DNA from: JAXLVB01 sp046329195 | GTDB taxonomy: Bacteria; Bacteroidota; Bacteroidia; Cytophagales; Spirosomataceae | Assembly: GCA_046329195.1 (NCBI GenBank) | Contig: JAXLVB010000002.1 | Coordinates: 1,364,001-1,428,000 of the forward strand | DNA length: 64,000 nt | Direction of reading: 5' to 3' | Shown here: positions 26,254-35,344 of the stretch, one piece after another | How positions within the stretch are numbered: position 1 is the first letter of the stretch | How the letters are laid out: every line of letters starts with the position of its first letter | Made by a program: the position numbers and the translations under genes | The notes under the pieces: model-generated | Database searches by the model: none | Seen by the model: only the letters and a program-made list of their open reading frames with translations | What the model was told of the DNA's origin: nothing

Positions 26254-26281
26254 AATGGGGTCTGTCAACGCAGACCCTATT
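26254..26281 (+). terminator. Terminator dividing the modification and glycosyltransferase blocks
   Basis: An 11-bp stem (26254-26264 and 26271-26281, with a G-T pair) has a 6-nt loop and a GC-rich core (GGGTCTG), followed by a short T-rich tail. It lies 27 bp after the PhyH gene. The next gene starts 22 bp later without a clear promoter, so termination may be partial. Confidence 0.65.
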
Positions 26282-26303
26282 TTGTTCCATCTCATCCACC
26301 TTA

Positions 26304-27287
26304 GTGAATCGAATTGTGAAAGTATCTGTCATCGTTATAACGTATAACCATCAAAACTTCTTACGAAAAACGTTAGATAGTGCTGTAAATCAAGATGTTG
26401 ATTTTGAGTATGAAATCATCGTTAGCGACGATTGCTCAACCGACGGAACACAAGACATCATTCGTGAGTATCAAGAACGGTATCCTCACCGCATAATCCC
26501 GTTGTTGCACTCTAAAAATTTAGGAGGATTCGGCAAGAATAACACCCTAGCGGCTCTAGCTGCTTGCAAAGGACAATACATAGCGGCACTCGACGGTGAT
26601 GATTATTGGACAAGTCCTGAGAAGCTTCAAAAACAGGTGGATTTTTTAGAGGCAAATCCTACTTTTTCAGGTTGTTTTCATAATGCTGAAATCATTTATG
26701 ACAATAACTTATTACCTCCCACTTTGGTTAATCCATCGGATCAAAAAACGGTAATCACTGACGAAGATATGGTGGGCGAAGACGAAGTTTGGTTTATTGC
26801 CACATCTGCTTTTATGTTCCGAAATGGCATCCTGACTCATTATCCTAAGTGGTTTTATGAGTCCAAAAGCGGTGATATTCCTCGGTATGTATTACTTTGT
26901 AAGTGGGGTCCTATTGGATATCTTCCTGATGTCATGTCCGTTTATCGAAAAAACCCTGTTGGTCTAAGTTTTACCGATTCCAAATTTGATGCTCCCTACA
27001 TACGGAATCGATTAGGCATGTTTAATGCCATTGATAGGGAATATGACTTTCGGTTTCATGACAAGATGCGTTTTGCGTTGGCAAAGTATTATCTTTTTTT
27101 GGCTGGCTGTAAAGGTGTCAAAGAACGTTGGTGGGAACGCTCCTTTTATGCCCTAAAATCGCTTCGACTTTCGGCTCCTAACGAAACAGAGTATCGTAAA
27201 AAAATCCTACTGAATTATGTTATTCCCGTCTGGGTGTTAGAAATGTATAGCAAAATTAAATGGAGAATTGAACGAATTTTAAGTTAA
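26304..27287 (+). CDS. GT2-family glycosyltransferase
   Basis: This 327-aa GT-A enzyme has the nucleotide-binding motif SVIVITYNHQNF near residue 8, IIVSDDCSTDGTQD near 37-50, and the metal-binding region AALDGDDYW near 93-101. It adds a sugar to the growing lipid-linked glycan in the cytoplasm; the donor is unknown. The first start in the frame is GTG (26304), with another GTG at 26316. It is a tandem paralogue of the next gene: both share a YW-x6-LQ-x-QVDFLE segment and an SGD motif further on. Confidence 0.88.
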   Translation: MNRIVKVSVIVITYNHQNFLRKTLDSAVNQDVDFEYEIIVSDDCSTDGTQDIIREYQERYPHRIIPLLHSKNLGGFGKNNTLAALAACKGQYIAALDGDDYWTSPEKLQKQVDFLEANPTFSGCFHNAEIIYDNNLLPPTLVNPSDQKTVITDEDMVGEDEVWFIATSAFMFRNGILTHYPKWFYESKSGDIPRYVLLCKWGPIGYLPDVMSVYRKNPVGLSFTDSKFDAPYIRNRLGMFNAIDREYDFRFHDKMRFALAKYYLFLAGCKGVKERWWERSFYALKSLRLSAPNETEYRKKILLNYVIPVWVLEMYSKIKWRIERILS

Positions 27288-27293
27288 CTCAAC

Positions 27294-28112
27294 ATGAGGC
27301 CATTACTCTCCATTTGTATCCCTACGTTTCAACATGCGGCCTTTATTGCACAAACGCTGGATGGGTGTCTAGCGCAACAAACTGAATTTGAGATTGAAAT
27401 CGTCGTTGGCGATGATGGCTCTACAGATGAAGCGCCTCAACTCATCAAGGAATATGCCGAGCGTTTTCCTGACCAAATTAGAGCGTATCTTCATCCTGCA
27501 AATTTAGGTCCCAAAAACCCTAAAGAGCTAGGGGGCAAAAATAATGTCATCTTTTTGTTGAGCCAATGCCGTGGCAATTACATAGCGTTTTGTGAAGGAG
27601 ATGACTACTGGACACATCCTCTAAAACTTCAACGCCAAGTAGATTTTTTAGAACGGCATTCAGATTTCGCTCTAACTCATCATCAGACCGAAGTTATTTA
27701 CGAAGACAAAAGCCCAAGTCATTGGTTCAATCCTGCACAACAAGCACCCGTAACTACTATTGTTGATTTATTTTCGGATGTTTGGTATGTGGCCACATGC
27801 AGTGCTGTTTTCCGAAATGTGTACCAAGAAGGCCTGCCTGACTGGTTTTTGGATACTGGAAGCGGCGATTTAGGGATATTTTTATTAGCGGCTCACCACG
27901 GAAAAATTCGATATTTTGAAGACCCTATGGCGGTTTACCGAAGGCATCGAGGCGGGTTAAGCAATTTTCAACACTTACAAAATCGTTTTTTTGTTGAAAA
28001 TCGAATGAAGCTCTATCAAGATGTCAATGCCTATTTTGGTGGTATTTATGAAAAAGATATTCAAGACACAGTACAAAAATACCAGCAACTCCTTTTGAAT
28101 TTTACTTTATGA
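27294..28112 (+). CDS. GT2-family glycosyltransferase (tandem paralogue)
   Basis: This 272-aa GT-A enzyme has SICIPTFQHAAFI at the start, IVVGDDGSTDEAP near residue 38, and CEGDDYWTHPLKLQRQVDFLE near 99-119. It resembles its upstream neighbour across most of its length but is shorter at the C-terminus. It lies 6 bp after that gene and overlaps the next by 4 bp (ATGA). The sugar donor is unknown. Confidence 0.88.
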   Translation: MRPLLSICIPTFQHAAFIAQTLDGCLAQQTEFEIEIVVGDDGSTDEAPQLIKEYAERFPDQIRAYLHPANLGPKNPKELGGKNNVIFLLSQCRGNYIAFCEGDDYWTHPLKLQRQVDFLERHSDFALTHHQTEVIYEDKSPSHWFNPAQQAPVTTIVDLFSDVWYVATCSAVFRNVYQEGLPDWFLDTGSGDLGIFLLAAHHGKIRYFEDPMAVYRRHRGGLSNFQHLQNRFFVENRMKLYQDVNAYFGGIYEKDIQDTVQKYQQLLLNFTL

Positions 28113-29089
28113 CGATTGAAGTTTCGGTGATTTTGGTGGGGTATCACAATTACGAATTAATGCGTGATTGCTTGACGACTTTATTTCAGTACACCAAGGA
28201 TGTTAATTTTGAAGTGATTGTAGCCGACAATGCGTCAAGCGAAGCCGGTAAATCCCTGATTACAAGCCTTTTTCCAACAATAAAATGGATTGACATGGGA
28301 GGTAATGTTGGGTTTTCAAAAGCTAATAATCGAGGAATGATGGAAGCAAAAGGTAACTACTTTTTGTTACTTAATGCCGACACACTTCTCCCCGACAACA
28401 ACTTGCTGTTGCATAGTTTGTTTCGATTGAACCATCGCCCAGATATAGCTGCATGTAGCGTACAACAACTGAATAAGCACGGGCAAATTGCTTATTTAGA
28501 TAGCAGTTTTGCCTTCAGAAAACATTTTTATGTACTGCCTCCACCACTTCAACGCTTATTGAATCAACTTTTTCAAGAAAAAAAGTTTGCAGACCAACAA
28601 CAAGTTGACTGGCTATCAGGGGCTTATCTTTTTGTACGCAGGGAGTCAGTTGAAAAGGCAGGCATGATGGACGAAGATTTCTTTTTGTATGCCGAAGATG
28701 TAGAGTGGTGTTATCGCTTGGGCAAAACAGGGAAGCTAATGCTGTACAATGACTTAGAAATGGTTCACCTAGAAAATGAACTTAACCCATATCGTCCCAA
28801 AGACACCTCTTACATCAATCGTTTTTCGCCTCAAATTCAATTATCTAATTTGCTTTGGGTACGAAAACAATTCGGCGTAATAGCCTATTTATCCCTCATT
28901 ATCAATTACTTATTGATGATACCTGTTTTTTATTGTTGGAAAATAATCCTCAACTTATTGAAAGCAAAAGCCCCATTTCAGCAATTAGAAAACCAACGAG
29001 CCTTTGCACAAAAAACCAAACTCATGCTTCATTTCTTCTGGGATACTGTATTTTTACGAGCCCGATTTTACAAGGTATCAGCTTCATGA
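28109..29089 (+). CDS. GT2-family glycosyltransferase, rhamnosyltransferase-like
   Basis: This 326-aa enzyme follows the WbbL/rhamnosyltransferase-like pattern: SVILVGYHNYELM, IVADNASSEAG near residue 38, GGNVGFSKANNRGM near 67-80, LLNADTLLP (the DxD region) and EDVEWCYRLGKTGK near 200-213. A hydrophobic stretch near 260-285 may tether it to the membrane. Its start overlaps the preceding stop (ATGA), and its stop overlaps the following ATG. Rhamnose as donor is a family-level suggestion only. Confidence 0.85.
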   Translation: MTIEVSVILVGYHNYELMRDCLTTLFQYTKDVNFEVIVADNASSEAGKSLITSLFPTIKWIDMGGNVGFSKANNRGMMEAKGNYFLLLNADTLLPDNNLLLHSLFRLNHRPDIAACSVQQLNKHGQIAYLDSSFAFRKHFYVLPPPLQRLLNQLFQEKKFADQQQVDWLSGAYLFVRRESVEKAGMMDEDFFLYAEDVEWCYRLGKTGKLMLYNDLEMVHLENELNPYRPKDTSYINRFSPQIQLSNLLWVRKQFGVIAYLSLIINYLLMIPVFYCWKIILNLLKAKAPFQQLENQRAFAQKTKLMLHFFWDTVFLRARFYKVSAS

Positions 29090-30216
29090 GTCAACGTACT
29101 GCATCACCCAAAAAGATACTATTTTTTACTCCCTTAGGAGGTATTAGTGGCTCTGAACTACTGTTGCTCCGCACGCTTCAACATGCCGATAGCAAGATAG
29201 TCAAAACCGCTGTATTCTGTGAAAAACCAGGAGTAATGGGGCAAATGTTACCACCCGATGTGCCCTTTTTCACGAATCCGTTTCAGGTGAAAGGGCTATC
29301 ATCCAAGTGGTTAAAACTCAAAAACGCACTGTCTGGTAGCGTTTACATTGATTACCTAAAAAAAATACAAGCATCGTTTCAGGCTGACTATTGGTACCTC
29401 AACACCATCATGATGGCACATGTAGCCCCCATTGCCCAAGAGTTGGGAGTCCCCTTAATTAGCCATTTTCATGAATTACCCCATATCCATTTTGAACCAG
29501 TTGCTTACGAACACCTCAAAAGCATGATTGAGCAATCGGTTTGTTGTATTGGCAATGCTGAAATTACTTGCGAAAAACTCCAAATCATGGGAGCCAAACA
29601 AATCGGCAAAGTATATCCCTTTGTCGAATTTGAAAAAATTAAAACCGATTCTCGGCAACTTGTAACCATTAGAGAACGTTTAAACATACCTACGTCGGCA
29701 TTTGTGTGGGTAATAGCAGGTGCTCCTACTTATGCCAAAGGCATTGAGCATTTGCCAACCTTGGCAGCCGCTTTCCCTAACGATTTTTTTGTTTGGATTG
29801 GTAAAGACACCCGCAGTGGTTCGTTTTATTTTACCGAACAAGAAATGGTGTACCGAAAACTCCAAAATGTTCGATTTGTTGGTTTACAAACCAGTGATTA
29901 TTACCACTATTTGGGTCTTGGCAATGGGCTTTTGTTACTTTCGAGGGAAGAGTCGTTTGGAATGGTCAATCTTGAAGCCCTCCAATTAGGGATGCCGGTG
30001 GTAGCATTTCCGTCGGGTGGGGTGAGTGAAATCGTGCAAGAAGGCATGGGAAAGGTGATTTCGTCTTGGAATGTGTCCGATTTTATAACTGCCATGAAAC
30101 AAGTCAAAACGGGAGAAATTCCGTTTGATGCCACAAAAGCGCTGAAGCATATCGCTCAGTTTAATCAAGCAACTCAAATGGCCGCTTGGCACCAAATTAT
30201 CCAGTCATTGCCATGA
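29086..30216 (+). CDS. GT4-family glycosyltransferase
   Basis: This 376-aa GT-B enzyme has an N-terminal acceptor domain with GGISGSELLLL near residue 18. The C-terminal donor domain holds WVIAGAPTYAKGIEHLP near 205-221 and the retaining E-x7-E motif in EESFGMVNLEA near 288-298. The frame is open much further upstream within the previous gene; I chose the ATG at 29086 because it overlaps the previous stop (ATGA) and fits the family N-terminus. The next gene is a tandem homologue. Confidence 0.87.
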   Translation: MSQRTASPKKILFFTPLGGISGSELLLLRTLQHADSKIVKTAVFCEKPGVMGQMLPPDVPFFTNPFQVKGLSSKWLKLKNALSGSVYIDYLKKIQASFQADYWYLNTIMMAHVAPIAQELGVPLISHFHELPHIHFEPVAYEHLKSMIEQSVCCIGNAEITCEKLQIMGAKQIGKVYPFVEFEKIKTDSRQLVTIRERLNIPTSAFVWVIAGAPTYAKGIEHLPTLAAAFPNDFFVWIGKDTRSGSFYFTEQEMVYRKLQNVRFVGLQTSDYYHYLGLGNGLLLLSREESFGMVNLEALQLGMPVVAFPSGGVSEIVQEGMGKVISSWNVSDFITAMKQVKTGEIPFDATKALKHIAQFNQATQMAAWHQIIQSLP

Positions 30217-31307
30217 AATCCATTTTGTTTGTTTCGCACGATGCCAACCGAGCCGGAGCCCAAGTGCAGTTGCTTCGCTTGGTTCGCTTACTCCAAAAAA
30301 ATACAACCTTACAGATAGAAGTGTTGCTCAAACACGATGGGGTATTACGGGAAGAATTTGAACAATTAGTCACCACTCATATTTGGCAGCCTTTTACCCC
30401 TACGCATTTTTGGTCAAGTTGGCGGGGTAATTCACAAATTAACTCACTAAAGCGTAAGAAATTTGATGTAATTGTATCGAATACCCTCACCAATGGTGAT
30501 ATATTACCTGAATTGGCCAAATTACACTGTCCCATCATCACTTACGTGCATGAGTTAGCTGCTCATTTGGACATGTACACCAATGCGACCGATTTTAAGA
30601 AAACCTTGCAACTTTCTGATTTTTACTTAGTTTGTGCCCAAATTGCAGCACAGTTTTTAGAAATTAATCACCAAGTCTCGGCTCAAAAAACGGCCTGGCT
30701 ACCTTCTTGCCTTCCACCGATAGACGTAATCTCACTTCCACCAGTCCAAACAGTTAGAGCAACAATAGGCTTAACCGAAGCTGATTTTGTAGTGGGAGGA
30801 ATCGGTACAGCCGATTTACGCAAGGGGATTGATTACTTTCTCAACTTAGCAATCATGCTGCCTCAAGTTGCTTTTGTTTGGGTAGGTGCCGATGTTTCTC
30901 AATTCAGAGAGGTATTAAACAACCCCTCTTTTCCACCAAATCTGAAATTCGTGCCCAATACCCCAGACCCGTATCAGTATCTCAACTGCTTTGATGTATT
31001 AGCTCTTACTTCTCGGATGGAGGTCTATCCGCTTGTTGTGATGGAGGCTTTGTACCTCAGCAAACCAGTATTATGTTTTGACAAGGCAGGAGGTGCGCCC
31101 GAACTGGTCGAAACAGACGCTGGCGTGGTTATCCCTGATTTTTCGGTGAAGTTAATGGCACAAAAAGTCCTTTGGCTTCAACAAAACCCAATTGTTCGAA
31201 GCGAAATGGGCAAAAAAGGCCGTCAAAAAGTAGTAGAACGGCACAATGAAGTTGTAATTTGCGAACGATTCATGGAAGTGGTTAATCGAGTGAGTACGCA
31301 GTCATAA
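30213..31307 (+). CDS. GT4-family glycosyltransferase (tandem homologue)
   Basis: This 364-aa GT-B enzyme starts MKSILFVSHDANRAGAQVQLL. Its donor-domain motifs are GIGTADLRKGIDYF near residue 195 and the E-x7-E motif in EVYPLVVMEAL near 271-281. It parallels the preceding GT4 gene in layout, including the HEL segment after a Tyr/His pair in the first domain, so the two look like a tandem duplication. The ATG at 30213 overlaps the upstream stop (ATGA). Confidence 0.86.
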   Translation: MKSILFVSHDANRAGAQVQLLRLVRLLQKNTTLQIEVLLKHDGVLREEFEQLVTTHIWQPFTPTHFWSSWRGNSQINSLKRKKFDVIVSNTLTNGDILPELAKLHCPIITYVHELAAHLDMYTNATDFKKTLQLSDFYLVCAQIAAQFLEINHQVSAQKTAWLPSCLPPIDVISLPPVQTVRATIGLTEADFVVGGIGTADLRKGIDYFLNLAIMLPQVAFVWVGADVSQFREVLNNPSFPPNLKFVPNTPDPYQYLNCFDVLALTSRMEVYPLVVMEALYLSKPVLCFDKAGGAPELVETDAGVVIPDFSVKLMAQKVLWLQQNPIVRSEMGKKGRQKVVERHNEVVICERFMEVVNRVSTQS

Positions 31308-31336
31308 TCTATTTGTCTATACAATCCTTTTTGCCG

Positions 31337-32329
31337 ATGACGCTGGCTTTTACCATTTGTTCTGTTAATTACTTAGCCCAAGCCAAAACGTTGGGGGATT
31401 CGCTAGCCAAACATTGCCCCGAAATTAAGTACGTAATTGGCTTAACCGACCAATTGGCCGATAAAGTGATTGACAAATCTCAACTCCCCCAAGCCGAATT
31501 ACTCGAAGTGCATCAACTGAATATCCCCAATTTTAAATGGATGTGCCAGCACTACGACATTACGGAGTTGAACACAGCGGTGAAGCCTTATTTCATAGAT
31601 TATCTTTTTCAACGAGAAACTGAGGTAAACAAACTCATCTATTTTGACCCCGATATTATTGTTTATCAGCCTCTTACTGAATTGTCTCGGTGGTTAGACC
31701 ACTATTCAATAGTGGTTACACCACATATTTGTTCACCCGTCACGGATGGTTATCACCCAAGTGAAGAAACTCACTTAAATACTGGCATTTTTAACTTGGG
31801 TTTCATAGCACTCCGAAGAGCAGAAGACACCCAACGTTTTGTCAATTGGTGGAAGGAAAAATTGGCGTATGAATGTAAAATAGACTTGGCCAACGGCCTT
31901 TTTGTGGACCAAAACTGGGTGAACTTTGCTCCCTATTATTTCCAAAACACGATAATTATTAAAAATTTAGGCTATAATGTGGCCTATTGGAACCTGCACG
32001 AACGTTTGCTACACCATAACAACAGCCAATGGACGGTACAATCCTTATTAAGTCAAGAAAACACACCACTCATCTTCTTTCATTACAGTGGATATCAGTT
32101 AGCTAAACCAACTGTATTATCAAAATACCAAAACCGTTTTACCTTTGAGCAGCGTCCAGATGTTGTACCGCTTTTTGAAGATTATGCCCATCAACTCCAC
32201 AACAACGGCAATGCCTATTTTGCTCAATTTGCCTGTTCGTATATTCGTCCAAAAAAAGTAATTCGCTATCGAAGGGTTCGGAAAGTGCTGAATTATCCCT
32301 TTGAACTACTCCTGAAGTGGATCGCATGA
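31337..32329 (+). CDS. GT-A type glycosyltransferase with YFDPD motif (GT8-like)
   Basis: This 330-aa protein begins MTLAFTICSVNYLAQAKTLGDSL, like GT8-type transferases. It carries the DxD metal site in LIYFDPDIIVY near residues 99-109, followed by the family features HLNTGIFNLGFIAL near 150-163 and NLHERLLHH near 220-228. An upstream in-frame TTG (31313) is possible, but the ATG at 31337 gives the natural N-terminus. A diverged copy of this gene lies at 35341-36267. Donor and acceptor are unknown. Confidence 0.72.
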   Translation: MTLAFTICSVNYLAQAKTLGDSLAKHCPEIKYVIGLTDQLADKVIDKSQLPQAELLEVHQLNIPNFKWMCQHYDITELNTAVKPYFIDYLFQRETEVNKLIYFDPDIIVYQPLTELSRWLDHYSIVVTPHICSPVTDGYHPSEETHLNTGIFNLGFIALRRAEDTQRFVNWWKEKLAYECKIDLANGLFVDQNWVNFAPYYFQNTIIIKNLGYNVAYWNLHERLLHHNNSQWTVQSLLSQENTPLIFFHYSGYQLAKPTVLSKYQNRFTFEQRPDVVPLFEDYAHQLHNNGNAYFAQFACSYIRPKKVIRYRRVRKVLNYPFELLLKWIA

Positions 32330-32414
32330 GGCCAGACTTTAACTAAAAATAGACAAGTTTATTCTACCCCCCCTCATTACCAACTGTTTACTAAATCAAC
32401 AATTCGTTATTTTC

Positions 32415-33443
32415 ATGCAAGCATTCGTAGCACTTTGGACGCACCGATACCGAAAGTCCCGTTATTTGGTCTTTTCGTATGCTACATTTGCCTACTATTT
32501 TATCTTTTTCAAACTCCGAAAATTCTTCACTGGCCAGCAAAATGTCGCTATCTTGTTGGCTGAACAATTTGGTGACATTGTTGCATGTGAGCCAGTAAGT
32601 CGGTACGTTCGGCAGCAATATCCCAATGAATACCTCCTCTGGATTGTCCGAAAACCATTTAATGAATTGGTTCGGTACAATCCTTCATTAGACAGCATCC
32701 ATCTGGAATACAGCGTTTTAGAGAGTATTTTACATCTAAAATATCATACATTTGATATACTGGTCAATCTGCATATTTCGAATCGTTTTGCAGAATTTAC
32801 ACGTCAGCGCTTAGTAAATCCACGAGCCGATGCCCTCGGGATCACTGTTTTTACATACTATTTTCATGGCTGTTTATTAGAAGTATTTTCCGAAATTGCA
32901 GGTTTACCTCGATTGAAGGAATCCCCACAAGTGACCATTCCTGCTGAAATTCGTCAGCGAATAGATGCTTTACAACTACCTGCCAAGTACATGGTTTTTC
33001 ATGCCCAATCGAATCAAGCTTCTCGCAATTGGAGAACTGAGTATTGGCAAAAATTAGCAAACAAACTCAGCATTTCTACTGATTATCAAATAGTTGAAGT
33101 CGGATTAACTCCCCAGCTCTCAGTCGATACTCCTCAGTATCGTAATTTGTGCGGCCAACTAAGCCTACTCGAAACTGCCGAGGTGATTCGCCGTGCCAGT
33201 TATTTTATAGGCATTGACTCTGGTCCTGCCCATTTTGCCAATGCGTTTGGTGTGTATGGCTTCATCCTTTTAGGAAAATTGGCCGATTTTGATGCTTATA
33301 TCCCGTATTCTGGCACTTACGGGAATCAGACCAATGCGGTTTTGATTCGAGAACCTAACCGAGCGTGTTCTGAACTGCCTTATGACAAGGTCTGGGAGGT
33401 AGTTTCTGAACGCTTGCACATTCAAAATCACCACTCATTGTAA
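32415..33443 (+). CDS. GT9-like (heptosyltransferase-family) glycosyltransferase
   Basis: This 342-aa GT-B protein shows the GT9 layout: VAILLAEQFGDIVACEPVSRYV near residues 44-65, with the Gly-Asp motif of ADP-heptose transferases, and GIDSGPAHFANAFG near 275-288 in the donor domain. GT9 enzymes typically add heptose in the LPS core, but those in O-antigen loci use other sugars. A hydrophobic N-terminal stretch (about 19-32) could attach it to the membrane. It lies 85 bp after the previous gene and has no clear promoter. Confidence 0.8.
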   Translation: MQAFVALWTHRYRKSRYLVFSYATFAYYFIFFKLRKFFTGQQNVAILLAEQFGDIVACEPVSRYVRQQYPNEYLLWIVRKPFNELVRYNPSLDSIHLEYSVLESILHLKYHTFDILVNLHISNRFAEFTRQRLVNPRADALGITVFTYYFHGCLLEVFSEIAGLPRLKESPQVTIPAEIRQRIDALQLPAKYMVFHAQSNQASRNWRTEYWQKLANKLSISTDYQIVEVGLTPQLSVDTPQYRNLCGQLSLLETAEVIRRASYFIGIDSGPAHFANAFGVYGFILLGKLADFDAYIPYSGTYGNQTNAVLIREPNRACSELPYDKVWEVVSERLHIQNHHSL

Positions 33444-33527
33444 GCTATATTGCTTTTCTTTTCTGGAAACAGGTTTCATTTTGAACAAACTTCGGTTAAT
33501 TTCGTGGCTCAAACATGAATTACGATT

Positions 33528-34334
33528 TTGTCGGTTGCCGTAGTTATTCCCATTTATCGCTCTACTCTCACTCCACACGAGCAAATTTCACTACAACAGT
33601 GCCTCAAGGTATTGGCCCAATACCCCATCGTAGTAGTAAAGCCTGTTTCGCTGGAGCTAATAGGTTGGCAACCCTATCTACCTGTTATTCAACAGATTTC
33701 GCTACCCGATTATTATTTTGAAGGCATTGCTGGTTACAACAAAATGATGCTTTCGGCTACTTTTTATCAGCAATTTAGCCAGTTTGACTACATCCTGATT
33801 CATCAATTAGATGCCTTTGTGTTTAGCGACCAATTACAAAATTGGTGTCAGAAAGGCTACGACTATATTGGGGCACCTTGGCTCAAAGACGTGGATTTTA
33901 AAAGCACCTGGGAAGAACAATGGTTTAATCTAAAAAAATGGATAGCCATTCGTTGGAACCTAAAAAAAGCCGATGGGATTACTCCAAAAGAAATCCAATC
34001 CATCAACAGCGTCGGAAATGGAGGTTTTTCCTTGCGAAAAGTGAACACTTTTCTGCAAGCAATAGCACAATTTAGTGCCGAAATCGAGCACTATCTTACG
34101 CAGCCACAGCATCATTTCAACGAAGATGTTTTTTGGAGTATTGAGGTCAATCGTCGAGGTAGGTATCTCCAGATTCCAGACTGGCGAGTAGCACTTCACT
34201 TTGCAGTTGAGTTTTTTCCTGAAAAAGCCTATCGCTTTAATAATCAACAACTTCCATTCGGTTGTCATGCTTGGGACATTCACGAAACTGAGTTTTGGCG
34301 ACCTTATTTCAAAGCTCAAGGCTACGACATCTGA
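33528..34334 (+). CDS. DUF5672-family glycosyltransferase-like protein
   Basis: This protein of about 268 aa has the DUF5672 pattern: AVVIPIYRSTLTPHE at the start, YILIHQLDAFVFSD near residues 87-100, GYDYIGAPWL near 107-116, and NGGFSLRK and HFNEDVFWS further on. The family has a GT-A-like fold and occurs in polysaccharide loci; activity is unproven. The only start in this frame is TTG at 33528. An ATG at 33515 lies one base out of frame and would give a good N-terminus if one T of the run at 33526-33529 were removed, so a frameshift or sequencing error is possible. Confidence 0.7.
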   Translation: MSVAVVIPIYRSTLTPHEQISLQQCLKVLAQYPIVVVKPVSLELIGWQPYLPVIQQISLPDYYFEGIAGYNKMMLSATFYQQFSQFDYILIHQLDAFVFSDQLQNWCQKGYDYIGAPWLKDVDFKSTWEEQWFNLKKWIAIRWNLKKADGITPKEIQSINSVGNGGFSLRKVNTFLQAIAQFSAEIEHYLTQPQHHFNEDVFWSIEVNRRGRYLQIPDWRVALHFAVEFFPEKAYRFNNQQLPFGCHAWDIHETEFWRPYFKAQGYDI

Positions 34335-35344
34335 TGCAAGCTCTACCCACCTCTTCGATTGCACTGTGTACGTATAATGGTGCTCAATTTCTGGACGAAC
34401 AGCTACAAAGTTTTGTTCAGCAAACGCAGTTGCCATCCGAGCTTATTGTTTGTGATGACAACTCCACTGATGATACCCTTGAAGTAGTCAGAAACTTTCA
34501 AAAAACAGCTCCATTTCCAGTTCAGATTTATCAAAATTCGGCCTCATTAGGAGTCGTTAAAAACTTTGAAAAGGCGGCTTCTCTGTGTACCAAAGAAATC
34601 ATCTTTTTTTCGGATCAAGACGACATCTGGTTGCCTCAAAAAATTAAAAATCAATCAGTTGCACTTCAAAATTCGCCCAAATTAGGGTTAATTTTTTGTA
34701 ATGCAGAGATCGTATCTCAATCACTGCAATCACTGGGGCGTAGTATGTGGGAAGAAGTACGTTTTCGACCAATTCATCAACAGCAATGGTTACAAGGCGA
34801 TGCTGTAGGGGTGTTGTTACAAGGCAATCGAGTGAGTGGTTGTACCATCGCCATTCGGAATAAGCTGCTGCAAAAGTTATTACCGTTTCCGACCTCGCCG
34901 GCGTCGTTTATTCACGATGCTTACTTGGCTTTATGTGCAGCGTTGCTCGACTCAGCTGGCTTCATCAACGAATCCTTGGTCCTGTATCGGCAGCATCAAC
35001 AGCAGCAAATCGGTACACGCCCTACCGAGAAGAAGGAAGAAGTCAAACTTGCCAGTCGTTTTAGTAGAGATAGAGCCGATAAACTCCAGCCACTGCTCGC
35101 ACAAGCTGCCTATTTTGAGGCAGTTTATCAGCAATTACCTCCCCTTGTCCAGACAACAAAAGCGGTACAAATTTTACAAAAAGCGCAGCATCTGCATACG
35201 AGGGGAAGCTTACCCCAAAACCGATTACTCAGAGTTGGAGCTGTACTGGTAGAATTGTTGAGTGGGCATTATCAGCAATACAAAGACCCCGACGCCAATT
35301 GGTATGCTGGCATCTTGGCTGCGATTGGCGACTTAGTAGAATGA
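34334..35344 (+). CDS. GT2-family glycosyltransferase
   Basis: This 336-aa GT-A enzyme has SSIALCTYNGAQFLDEQLQSF near residues 7-27, LIVCDDNSTDDTLEV near 38-52 and FFSDQDDIWLPQKI near 92-105, where DQDD is the metal site. It matches the GT2 subgroup often annotated as rhamnosyl- or galactosyltransferase. The chosen ATG at 34334 overlaps the upstream stop (TGATG); the longer open frame upstream is within the previous gene. Its own stop overlaps the next ATG. Confidence 0.86.
   Translation: MQALPTSSIALCTYNGAQFLDEQLQSFVQQTQLPSELIVCDDNSTDDTLEVVRNFQKTAPFPVQIYQNSASLGVVKNFEKAASLCTKEIIFFSDQDDIWLPQKIKNQSVALQNSPKLGLIFCNAEIVSQSLQSLGRSMWEEVRFRPIHQQQWLQGDAVGVLLQGNRVSGCTIAIRNKLLQKLLPFPTSPASFIHDAYLALCAALLDSAGFINESLVLYRQHQQQQIGTRPTEKKEEVKLASRFSRDRADKLQPLLAQAAYFEAVYQQLPPLVQTTKAVQILQKAQHLHTRGSLPQNRLLRVGAVLVELLSGHYQQYKDPDANWYAGILAAIGDLVE

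Noticed and set aside
28855..29085. A long upstream extension of the first GT4 gene
   Set aside because: It lies inside the preceding GT2 gene and the ATG at 29086 gives the normal GT4 N-terminus and an ATGA overlap.
33960..34436. A 158-codon minus-strand frame across two glycosyltransferase genes
   Set aside because: It spans the end of one real gene and the start of another on the opposite strand, with no recognisable domain.
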